Origin: a virus
Virus record (IMG/VR): IMGVR_UViG_3300040801_004504
Span: 1-43,749 of that record
DNA length: 43,749 nt
Reading direction: 5' to 3' (one strand)
The notes under the pieces are model-generated. The model did not search any database and was not told the origin of the DNA. It was given only the letters and a program-made list of their open reading frames with translations. The position numbers and the translations under genes are program-made. Position 1 is the stretch's first letter, and each line of letters starts with the position of its first letter. Positions 13,227 to 20,489 of the stretch are shown here, piece by piece.

Positions 13227-13562
13227 TTACGAAACTCGGTCCTTCAACGCTCTAACCTCACCCAGAACATCTTGGACGTCCTTGGTCACGCGTTGAAACG
13301 CTTCGCGCATAGCTAGCGAGTGGGTACCGCTGCGCTCCAGCACCTTCTCCAGAAGACTCATATTCTGGGCATCTGACATCAGGCGTTTCTCCTTATCCTC
13401 GATGAGTTGGCCGACCAGGTCGCGGTTCTCTTTACGAATCCGCTCAATCTCTTCGTTCTTACCCTGTACGTCTCGGTACATATAGAATATGAACGCCACG
13501 GCCACGGTCATGGCCGGACCGCCATTCTTAATCACTACCTCCAGAATACTACCGAACTCCAT
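13227..13562 (-). CDS. holin-like protein: one TM segment plus coiled coil
   Basis: 111 aa. An N-terminal TM helix (about 7-29: LEVVIKNGGPAMTVAVAFIF, then YMY) is followed by a charged coiled coil (NEEIERIRKENRDLVGQLIE) to the C-terminus. This is the layout of BhlA-like phage holins, but also of many membrane adaptors. It starts 1 nt after the cupin gene. A second holin candidate exists at 20294-20479, so this one may do something else, for example partner the cupin protein. Confidence 0.5.
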   Translation of the reverse strand: MEFGSILEVVIKNGGPAMTVAVAFIFYMYRDVQGKNEEIERIRKENRDLVGQLIEDKEKRLMSDAQNMSLLEKVLERSGTHSLAMREAFQRVTKDVQDVLGEVRALKDRVS

Positions 13563-13563
13563 A

Positions 13564-14220
13564 CTACACCAAGGGGCTTAAATTGGGATCTTCCGACGTA
13601 ACCGGTTCTCCCCATATACATACAAATTTGGCCAGGCCTTGGCTTTCCAGTACTGCGTGAGGGTCATCGGGGGCAATTTCAATGACGTCACCAGGCCCCA
13701 GGATGAGGAACCGACGGTCGTTCTGCGGACCTACCTCCACGGTAACCTCGCCCAAAACTCCAATAAGGACTTCCTTCCACGGGTGGTGGTGGGTATTGAA
13801 GCGAGATCCAGGCAGCATACGGACCCCAAGAAGCTTACCCGGCATGTCCGGCCAAAAGCCCCGGATGAAGGCCTTCACAACACGCTCATCATCCGGAAAC
13901 TCCATCCACGTACCGTAGGGTAGATTGACCTTCCAAATGTCCGATTCCAGTTCAGCGATAGTACTCTTTTCGATTAGCATTTCGACGAACTCCCGGTTGT
14001 CGATGTTCGCATACTCTGCTACCCGACGCGACAGGCGTACCTGTGCATGATCTGTTTCCATGATCTCTTCCCGAGCACTGACCAGTTTATCGCGCAAACG
14101 TCGCTTCTGGTCATAAAATATTACCGTCATTGTGGCCAGGACCACACAGAGAAACGACAATATCACGAAGGCCGTCAGCGACATCAGGGTACGGATATAA
14201 ATGACCAGGGGCCGGCTCAC
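13564..14220 (-). CDS. membrane-anchored cupin-domain protein
   Basis: 218 aa with a GTG start (an ATG 36 nt later is possible). A TM helix at about 12-34 precedes a basic stretch and short coiled coil. A cupin fold follows at about 128-207: metal-site motif 1 GSRFNTHHHPWKEVLIGVLG (138-157; ligands H144, H146, E150) and motif 2 GPGDVIEIAPDDPHAV (175-190; H188). The HxHxxxE...H pattern is intact, so metal binding is likely. Cupins bind or convert small molecules; the substrate here is unknown. Late-operon position next to a holin-like gene is unusual. Confidence 0.72.
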   Translation of the reverse strand: MSRPLVIYIRTLMSLTAFVILSFLCVVLATMTVIFYDQKRRLRDKLVSAREEIMETDHAQVRLSRRVAEYANIDNREFVEMLIEKSTIAELESDIWKVNLPYGTWMEFPDDERVVKAFIRGFWPDMPGKLLGVRMLPGSRFNTHHHPWKEVLIGVLGEVTVEVGPQNDRRFLILGPGDVIEIAPDDPHAVLESQGLAKFVCIWGEPVTSEDPNLSPLV

Positions 14221-14265
14221 GCAGCGAACTGGCCCCTGGTGCGGGTTGTAGGTATTCTGACTGAG

Positions 14266-14691
14266 CTACTCGGCAATCATCGCCTCCAGCCGTTCGATGG
14301 TCCAGGCTTCTGCGCTGGCTACGCCGGGGCCCTGACTTTCGTTGAGCGACGCGGCAACGGCCTGCAGGGTAGCTTTTCGGGTGGCTCGCTTAGCGAGTGA
14401 GATTGCACTTTCGATACCGCCGTAGATGCGGGTGATGTCGAAGGCATCCTCGCTGGAAACCTCATCGAGTTCGTTGGCGAAGCTGGAGGTACTATCAAGT
14501 TTCTCATCGATGGTGGCCAAGGCGAGTTCTTCGCCAACTTCTCCGATGCCCTGTACGCCATCCTGTCCCTTCATCAGGGGGTCGAAAACGTCGGATACAT
14601 CTTTGAAATCGATCACGCCGTCTTCCATCGAGGCGTACCCGGCGTTGATACCGGCGCCTACGAGGCGGTTGAGTTCTTTGGTTTCTTTCAC
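14266..14691 (-). CDS. hypothetical late-operon protein
   Basis: 141 aa, acidic and largely helical, with a GTG start. The beginning KETKELNRLVGAGINAGYAS, then MEDGVIDFKDVSDVFDPLM, resembles small phage structural-region proteins of Flavobacteriia phages that I cannot name further. It sits between the PSBD-tailed protein and the membrane cupin. No signal or TM segment. Confidence 0.5.
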   Translation of the reverse strand: MKETKELNRLVGAGINAGYASMEDGVIDFKDVSDVFDPLMKGQDGVQGIGEVGEELALATIDEKLDSTSSFANELDEVSSEDAFDITRIYGGIESAISLAKRATRKATLQAVAASLNESQGPGVASAEAWTIERLEAMIAE

Positions 14692-14706
14692 GGAAGGGAG
14701 TATTGG

Positions 14707-15324
14707 TTAGGGGTTATCGATGACAGCCTGGACGTCGGCCTTCGTCACGGTTCCGTTCTTACCGGTACCGGTGACCTTTGAGATGTCGACGCCGTGCTGG
14801 CCAGCCAGCTTAGCTGCGGCATCACTGGCTTCGGTATCCTCAGCGGATGTGCTGACCTGAGCAATACCGACACCCTGCGCTCCGGCAACATTCACCCGGC
14901 TGATCGGATTATCGGCGCCGTCAACTACGATGGCCGACAGTGTCCCGGAGCCGGTGTGCTCGACGTCAATCGAGGTGGCGGTACCACTGTTCTGAGTGAC
15001 CGATACGATGGAGTCGACCTCCTGGCGATCGATCAGTTCGTGGATCGCATCCTGAATGCGCTGCGGACTGGAAGCAGCCGGAAGCGGATATTCGATACGT
15101 TCCTGTGTCAGCGAGTCTTCCCGACTGAAGGGAATGAAGCTCACCACGCCGTCCTTACCGGCATACTTGATGCCCTGGATAGTGGACTTGCCACTAAGGG
15201 CTACCGTGCCGGTATCGGTTCCGGCAGATCCCGGCTCATCGCGGTCGACGAGGCGGGTAGCGTTTTCGGAATTAGCGGCAGGGTTGGAGCGAAACTTACC
15301 GGCGAGATTGAGATCGTAGGCCAT
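14707..15324 (-). CDS. virion-region protein with C-terminal E3-binding (PSBD)-like domain
   Basis: 205 aa. A beta-rich body (GTVALSGKSTIQGIKYAG ... VVSFIPFSRED ... GTATSIDVEHTGSGTLSAIV) ends in a 35-residue domain at about 168-202: ASDAAAKLAGQHGVDISKVT, then GTGKNGTVTKADVQAVI. That is the peripheral subunit-binding domain pattern of dihydrolipoamide acyltransferases (LAxxxGxDxxxVxGTGxxGxxxxxDV). The same module ends 24217-25068. The body could be a decoration or fibre protein. It overlaps the preceding stop by one base (TGATG). Confidence 0.6.
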   Translation of the reverse strand: MAYDLNLAGKFRSNPAANSENATRLVDRDEPGSAGTDTGTVALSGKSTIQGIKYAGKDGVVSFIPFSREDSLTQERIEYPLPAASSPQRIQDAIHELIDRQEVDSIVSVTQNSGTATSIDVEHTGSGTLSAIVVDGADNPISRVNVAGAQGVGIAQVSTSAEDTEASDAAAKLAGQHGVDISKVTGTGKNGTVTKADVQAVIDNP

Positions 15325-15668
15325 CAGGTGTAATTTTGGTCGATGTCACCCCAGCGGCTACCGTCAGGGTGTGGACAGGTGGCGTCTACCACTTTAAGTT
15401 GTGAGGTCGAAAAGTAGCGCCGCACCCGACTTTTAGCCGAAGCTATACACCCACAGGGGGTACACTGACCGACCCCGGGAAAGATTACGATACCCCTTAC
15501 AGTGAAGTCCTTGCGTAGCAGCGGACAGGTCTGGCACCGGGCGAAGCGTAGACGTGCCTGTTCCGGATCGGCAAGCTCCCCACCCCAGGCCACTAAGTCG
15601 ACTACCGCTTTCTCGACGATAGTGTCGGTGGGAAAGCTACCCCCACCGGGTGCGTCCGATGTTTTCAT
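15324..15668 (-). CDS. Cys-rich zinc-binding-like protein
   Basis: 114 aa. Cysteines are arranged CQTC (45-48), CTPCGC (69-74) and a final C (ATCPHPDGSRWGD), i.e. C-x2-C ... C-x2-C-x-C ... C. This resembles small phage proteins of the type 'C..C......C..CGC....K.......CP...W'. Probably a structural zinc site. It overlaps the upstream connector gene by 32 nt. Role unknown. Confidence 0.55.
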   Translation of the reverse strand: MKTSDAPGGGSFPTDTIVEKAVVDLVAWGGELADPEQARLRFARCQTCPLLRKDFTVRGIVIFPGVGQCTPCGCIASAKSRVRRYFSTSQLKVVDATCPHPDGSRWGDIDQNYT

Positions 15669-16335
15669 GGCGACTTTGTTTGGGCTTCGCGGAGCTGCTA
15701 CACTTACTACACTGGCCAGAACAGGTACAGCTGCGATCGCTGGAACCCAGACCGGGATAGGACTGAATGCACTTTGAATCGGTGGAATTTAAGTAGTGAT
15801 CGAGCACGGTCTTTACCTTGCTCTTGTCTCTGTACACGGCACGCAGCAGGGAATCCATCAGCGCCTTATCCTGAATATTGTAATTCCTTCCCCCGTACGT
15901 TACGCCCTGATCACCCAACTGAGTAACGAGATAGGGGAAGCGCTCGGCAAGGACGGTGTACGCCAGGTAGGGCCCAACGAAGTTACAGTAGAGATCGGCG
16001 TATACCTCAGCGCATTCACCGACAAACTTCGGAGCTTCCTTCCATACCGTGGCGTTGGAAGGATCATCGGTGGTAGTTGTAGCGGCCACGCGGTAGGTGC
16101 CTCGGTAAATCACCACCTGACCGGCGGCGTAGCCTTCAGACCTATCGATGTACTGACGTGCAGCGGAATAGTCTACCTGGGCCTCTACCATTTCCACCCA
16201 GAGTTGGCCGAGCGTCTTGAGACCCTCGCTGTATTCAATCAGGTAGAGCTCACGCAATGGGCACGGAGAAAACGGTAGCTTGACGGGCGTCATTGCTACT
16301 ACATCCTCGGGGGTAAGCAGTCCTCTACGTTCCAT
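15637..16335 (-). CDS. probable head-tail connector protein
   Basis: 232 aa. It lies directly after the portal gene (11-nt overlap), the usual place of an adaptor. A helical region, an inserted beta module (GYAAGQVVIYRGTYRVAATT, about 68-87) and a conserved-looking helical segment (VGPYLAYTVLAERFPYLVTQ, about 119-138) recall phage adaptor proteins with 'PYLAYxVxARY'. The C-terminus is Cys-rich (CTCSGQCSKC), odd for this class. Call rests mainly on position. Confidence 0.5.
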   Translation of the reverse strand: MERRGLLTPEDVVAMTPVKLPFSPCPLRELYLIEYSEGLKTLGQLWVEMVEAQVDYSAARQYIDRSEGYAAGQVVIYRGTYRVAATTTTDDPSNATVWKEAPKFVGECAEVYADLYCNFVGPYLAYTVLAERFPYLVTQLGDQGVTYGGRNYNIQDKALMDSLLRAVYRDKSKVKTVLDHYLNSTDSKCIQSYPGLGSSDRSCTCSGQCSKCSSSAKPKQSRHENIGRTRWG

Positions 16336-17725
16336 CAGTCTCTGGTTGTTCGTCGCCCTGATCAGGCGTTTGTAAGTCCGACCCTCCGAGTTTCTGGGCA
16401 GGAGCTATCGGTTTAAGGTCCTTGATCAGTTCGGATACCGCATCCGGGAATTCGATGCCGAGATCGCGGTAGGGTGCCGGGACGTTCTCGTCTTCGAAAA
16501 TATTTGACAGTACGCCATTCCACAGATTTTCGAAGTAGTCCTGTTTGGGAGCAATCACTTCGCGGTTTTTCTCTACGTAGGTATCGTACAGCAGATTGCC
16601 CCCCAAAGAGGCATTAGCCTGTCGTAGGCTGGTAAGCGTAAGGTCCCAACTGAGCGATGCGGCTACAAAACTAGAAGCGTGTTGCTCCTGGAACTGCAGG
16701 TATTTCGTATCGTGGTTGACTTCGAAGTCAATGGCAGAGGGTGGATTGGTCCCGAAGGGGTGTTCAACGACTGCCACTTCGGCCTGGCCGGGCCGGGGCC
16801 CGATCGTATCGCCGGGGGCAGCCATAACCGTCACCAGCCGCTTAATTTCAAAGGCGTCACGCTGGAATGAGTCGACCTCATTGCCGTCTTCGTCGACCTC
16901 ACCACCGATAGCATTCGGATCCTGTCCCTCGATGGCAATTATCTTCTTCGCCAGTATGGCGGTAGCCGCTACCTTGCTCACGTGGTTGCTGGTCTGAAAG
17001 TCGGTGTAGTAGGCCGGCATGAAGCGTATGACGTTGGAACGTCCGTAGTAGCTGCCCTCATCATCGTCAACGCTTTCACGCAGGTGGACGACGGTACGCT
17101 CCGTCTGCTGGTCTCCCTCGTCCTGCATCCAGCGAAGGGGTTCACCTATGTCGCGGGTGACACGGTACAGTTTCGGTTTAGCCCCGGCAATGGTGCCGCT
17201 CTGCGTTAGGTGACGCGAGTGTAGCAGGAACCATTCGCCCGGATCGTAACTCTTCGTGTAGATGCAGTGCAGGTAGTGGAGTACTTCGAAACGGTAGGCG
17301 TAGGAATCTCCCACCCGTGATCGGGTAATTGCCAGGTAGGCATTGCCGGATTGTGCCAGGTGATCATCCATCGTTCCGGATAGCTTGATCATTCGCGTGA
17401 GGCTGAGATTAAACCCCTTAATTATCTCGGTGAACTTCACTCGGGTAGCGTAGTCTACTTCAGATCGTTTGGAGGCCAGCCCGGGAACGGCACGGCCACA
17501 TACCCGTACGCGGTGGCCGAAGGTCAGCTCCCTGCGAACCTTCATAACGGTGCCGTAGGTCGGTGAGAGTCCACACAGATCACGCAATAGCGCCAGGAAA
17601 GCATGAGAACCGTGCTGACTATCCCCGTAGTAAGGGATGCACCGATGCTTTCCAATCCAGGTAGTTACGGCTGCTTCGTCTACCTGCTCGTAGGGGATGG
17701 GGTTGCGGAACTGGAAAATGCTCAT
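16325..17725 (-). CDS. phage portal protein
   Basis: 466 aa from MSIFQFRNPIPYEQ; the ATG at 17725 is supported by a 4-nt ATGA overlap with the subtilase gene. The portal-like features are a helical N-terminus, the strand-rich stretch SGNAYLAITRSRVGDSYAYR, then YDPGEWFLLHSRHL, TVVHLRESVDDDEGSYYGRS, a stem-type region with VNHDTKYLQFQEQHASSFVA, and an acidic Pro-rich tail. Portals form the dodecameric DNA gate at the capsid vertex. Length fits the family. It is far from terminase and capsid genes, which is unusual. Confidence 0.75.
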   Translation of the reverse strand: MSIFQFRNPIPYEQVDEAAVTTWIGKHRCIPYYGDSQHGSHAFLALLRDLCGLSPTYGTVMKVRRELTFGHRVRVCGRAVPGLASKRSEVDYATRVKFTEIIKGFNLSLTRMIKLSGTMDDHLAQSGNAYLAITRSRVGDSYAYRFEVLHYLHCIYTKSYDPGEWFLLHSRHLTQSGTIAGAKPKLYRVTRDIGEPLRWMQDEGDQQTERTVVHLRESVDDDEGSYYGRSNVIRFMPAYYTDFQTSNHVSKVAATAILAKKIIAIEGQDPNAIGGEVDEDGNEVDSFQRDAFEIKRLVTVMAAPGDTIGPRPGQAEVAVVEHPFGTNPPSAIDFEVNHDTKYLQFQEQHASSFVAASLSWDLTLTSLRQANASLGGNLLYDTYVEKNREVIAPKQDYFENLWNGVLSNIFEDENVPAPYRDLGIEFPDAVSELIKDLKPIAPAQKLGGSDLQTPDQGDEQPETDGT

Positions 17726-18825
17726 CCCGATGCGTTGGTATTTCCGTAGAACAGTACGCGGAGATCTAGCGACCCGTCGGGACGCTTGCGCCCCATCAAC
17801 TTGACCGGTGCCCATTCGTCTTCGGGTGAGGGAGTTCCCTTCGTCTCATCGTCGTCCGTCACTGGCTCATTTCCTTCTGGTACATTAAGGTATCGTTCCA
17901 GCCGCGGTACTCCGAGGCCACTATCGTCATCCCGCCCCGGCTGGAGTATGTCGGTAGCGTGTTCGGCCAGGAAGCCGGCCAACTTATCCTGACTGTCGAT
18001 GTCCGACCGTAGCGAAAGTATCAGTGCGGCAACACCGGCCACCTGAGGGCATGCCATCGACGTTCCGCTCAGCTTGGCGTACCCACCATTTTTGTGGGTT
18101 GAGTAGATGGCGCCACCCGGGGCGGCAAGGTCAATCTCTCGACCACCGGCCGAGAAACTTGACCGACGGTCTCCCGGTTGGTCGGTGCTGGCTACGGTGA
18201 TGACCGGAGCGTAGTTACCCGGGGGGCCTACGGTGCTGCTGCCCCCGGAAAAGCCGCTGTTACCAGCGGCTACGATGATGAAACAGCCGCGGCCGATGGC
18301 GTAGTCGATGGCAGATTTTAGGTGAGAGGGAGTAGCCTGCCCCGCCGGGCCGCCAAGGCTGAGGGATAGGATGCGGCGCTTACCTTTCAGCCTACCCGCA
18401 TCTTCCAGGTCTGCGACGTAGCGAATCATTTGTGAGATCCACATGTAGGAACCGCCGCCGCTATCGTTGAGCACCTTGCAGGCTACTAGGCCAGCGGCCG
18501 GAGCAATGCCCATCACGCCGACTTCGTTGTCTACCCCCGCGACAATTCCGGCACAGTGCGTACCGTGGCCGTGATGGTCTCGATCGGGGGAGTTGGTCAG
18601 GTTTTTATTGAACTCTTGCAGATTGTTGACGGCAAGGTCAGGATGGTCGGCGAATGTGCCGGCGGTGTCGAGCACGAATACGACCGCATTTTCGCCCCGA
18701 GTGAACTCATGAGCCGCCGCCGCCTGCAGGTAGACGTTCCCCCAGTCAACCACCTGACCGGCAGATAGGGCGATGGGGTCGACGTGGTATTCGGGTAGCT
18801 GAATGTCGTAGCGTGGATCGTTCAT
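17722..18825 (-). CDS. subtilisin-like (S8) serine protease without signal peptide
   Basis: 367 aa from MNDPRYDIQLPEYH; the ATG at 18825 overlaps the amidase stop by 4 nt. The S8 triad is complete: Asp53 (VVFVLDTAG), His87 (HHGHGTHCAG) and Ser256 (LSGTSMACP), with the oxyanion Asn189 (VAAGNSG). An acidic linker and a short 'APVKLMGRKRPDGSLDL' tail follow (about 320-367). No signal peptide or long propeptide is seen, so it should act in the cytoplasm or virion, or leave at lysis. An S49 prohead protease is encoded elsewhere, so its target is unclear. Confidence 0.9.
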   Translation of the reverse strand: MNDPRYDIQLPEYHVDPIALSAGQVVDWGNVYLQAAAAHEFTRGENAVVFVLDTAGTFADHPDLAVNNLQEFNKNLTNSPDRDHHGHGTHCAGIVAGVDNEVGVMGIAPAAGLVACKVLNDSGGGSYMWISQMIRYVADLEDAGRLKGKRRILSLSLGGPAGQATPSHLKSAIDYAIGRGCFIIVAAGNSGFSGGSSTVGPPGNYAPVITVASTDQPGDRRSSFSAGGREIDLAAPGGAIYSTHKNGGYAKLSGTSMACPQVAGVAALILSLRSDIDSQDKLAGFLAEHATDILQPGRDDDSGLGVPRLERYLNVPEGNEPVTDDDETKGTPSPEDEWAPVKLMGRKRPDGSLDLRVLFYGNTNASG

Positions 18826-20276
18826 CGGCGGTAGAAGTGTTTGGCAATCATCCATCCGCAACCGCGGTTGGTGTTCTTAGATGGAGGTAGTGGCTCGGTA
18901 TTAGAATCTTCGTTCTCAATCGGTTCGGGCACCTCAGTAGCTGGATGTTCGGGAACGTCACCTTCCTCATTGGCCACATCCCGGTCGGTCCTGGCCTGTC
19001 GGATCATGTCCAGCAATCGCTCTTTGGGGAAGTAGTGGCCAGGACAGGTCCATCCGGGCCGCAGTTCATTGTGGAAAGTCACCTCACAGTTGCGACCGAG
19101 CAGATCATCATGGCGCAGAACTCCGGCCACGGCTGCTAGCAACGAGTCCTCCGTAGGCGGGTGTTGCTCGAAGTTGCCTAGCAGGCAGTGCCCCACACTA
19201 AGGCCGTTGTAACCTCCACAGTGGTAACTGACCGTTTCGGGACGTTGCGTGAGGCAGGTCTGGCCGGATGGGTCGGTGACTTCGTGGTAGGCAATACCCG
19301 GCCAGTCCTGACCGGTCGGCAGACCATTGGAGGCTACACCCTTGGGAGCACTGTGAAAGGCGGCGATACTACGGACGGTATCGTAGTCGGACCCAGACAT
19401 GTGGAAGACATACTTCACCTTCTCACTGATTTCTACGATCCCGTATCGCTTGGAGGGGTGGCTGGGTAGCTGGTCAATCAAATCGATCGGCCGGGGTAGT
19501 TCACCCCCCGAATACGGCCGTACCATAGCCACAGACATGGCGAGTTGCCCCTCAAATTTGGCGTAGAAACCCGGCGGCGGCGGGTTGTCCCAGTCAATTC
19601 CCGTCGCTTCGTAGTGCGCCAGAAGGGCACGATACTGCTCGTAGGTAATGGGCTCATCCAGCTCCCCCACTTCCGTCCAGGACTGGTAGCGCTTGATCAC
19701 CTTGGTTCGCTCCTTATCCTTGCGTTCAGCACGGCGTCGAGCTTTTCCCTCCTTAGTCGGTTTGAAAATTTTGATCAGGCCCGGCAGGAAGCTGATCACT
19801 TCCCATATTCCCACCAATGCCGCCGGTGTAGTCAGGGTCCGGACCTTTTGGTCGCTGGCGGCATTCTTACCCCATAGAGTGAATACTAGGTGAAAGGCAG
19901 CGGCCTGAAGTAGATAGAGTGCGACCCACACCAACAGCCATACCCAGAAGGGAGCGGCTGGGAAGATGAGGCTTAGCAGTATAACGATGGCCGTACGTAC
20001 GGCGGCGTACTGTACTTCCTGCAGCAGGTGCCATCCGTCCGTGAGGAATACCAGGGCGGTAGTCGACAGCGGGAAACGCTCTTCGAGGGGACGGATGAGC
20101 TTGCCATCTGGTCCGCTACGGTATTTGTTGCGCCAACTTTCGGAAGGTTTCCAGAAATGATCCTTGAGGCCGGCAGTCCACCCCCGTCCATAGTGGAATT
20201 GCAGCTTGTCGGCGGCGCCCTTGGCTGCGTGTGCTATTACCAATAGGACGACGGCGATAGTTATATACAATACCAT
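18822..20276 (-). CDS. membrane-anchored N-acetylmuramoyl-L-alanine amidase (endolysin fusion)
   Basis: 484 aa. Residues 1-170 form a membrane domain: one TM at 1-15, then LSTTALVFLTDGWHLLQEVQ (70-89) and hydrophobic stretches at about 92-136, a pattern seen in stand-alone Bacteroidota phage membrane proteins. A basic linker (175-200) leads to an amidase_2/PGRP domain (about 285-430) with Zn-ligand candidates H292 (FHMSG), H402 (FHNEL) and C411 (TCPGH) and the YHEVTDPSG strand. It cuts the amide between MurNAc and the peptide stem. An acidic Pro-rich tail follows. It lies just after a holin candidate, as a lysis cassette. Confidence 0.82.
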   Translation of the reverse strand: MVLYITIAVVLLVIAHAAKGAADKLQFHYGRGWTAGLKDHFWKPSESWRNKYRSGPDGKLIRPLEERFPLSTTALVFLTDGWHLLQEVQYAAVRTAIVILLSLIFPAAPFWVWLLVWVALYLLQAAAFHLVFTLWGKNAASDQKVRTLTTPAALVGIWEVISFLPGLIKIFKPTKEGKARRRAERKDKERTKVIKRYQSWTEVGELDEPITYEQYRALLAHYEATGIDWDNPPPPGFYAKFEGQLAMSVAMVRPYSGGELPRPIDLIDQLPSHPSKRYGIVEISEKVKYVFHMSGSDYDTVRSIAAFHSAPKGVASNGLPTGQDWPGIAYHEVTDPSGQTCLTQRPETVSYHCGGYNGLSVGHCLLGNFEQHPPTEDSLLAAVAGVLRHDDLLGRNCEVTFHNELRPGWTCPGHYFPKERLLDMIRQARTDRDVANEEGDVPEHPATEVPEPIENEDSNTEPLPPSKNTNRGCGWMIAKHFYRR

Positions 20277-20293
20277 GGGTTAGGTGTGGAATG

Positions 20294-20479
20294 TTAGTTT
20301 AATAGGGCTACGATTTGCGGCGCGAATAGTAAGGCGATTGCAGCTAGGCCGAATACCACCATATAGGCCCATATTGGGGCGTCCTGTCCGTAACGGCGCT
20401 TTACGGCGAATACCCCCAGTAGAACTATGATTGCTGGGGGTACGAATGCTACTAGGTTGGCGAGTAGTTCCTCTTTCAT
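20294..20479 (-). CDS. holin candidate, two TM segments
   Basis: 61 aa with TM helices at about 8-25 (LVAFVPPAIIVLLGVFAV) and 36-60 (IWAYMVVFGLAAIALLFAPQ), joined by a short basic loop (KRRYGQ). Size, topology and position directly before the amidase gene fit a small class II-type holin that lets or triggers endolysin action. Evidence is structural and positional only. Confidence 0.62.
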   Translation of the reverse strand: MKEELLANLVAFVPPAIIVLLGVFAVKRRYGQDAPIWAYMVVFGLAAIALLFAPQIVALLN

Positions 20480-20489
20480 GACGTTCCGT

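Noticed and set aside
17726-17815. 30-codon extension of the portal
   Set aside because: It overlaps the subtilase end; the ATG at 17725 gives the ATGA overlap used throughout the operon.
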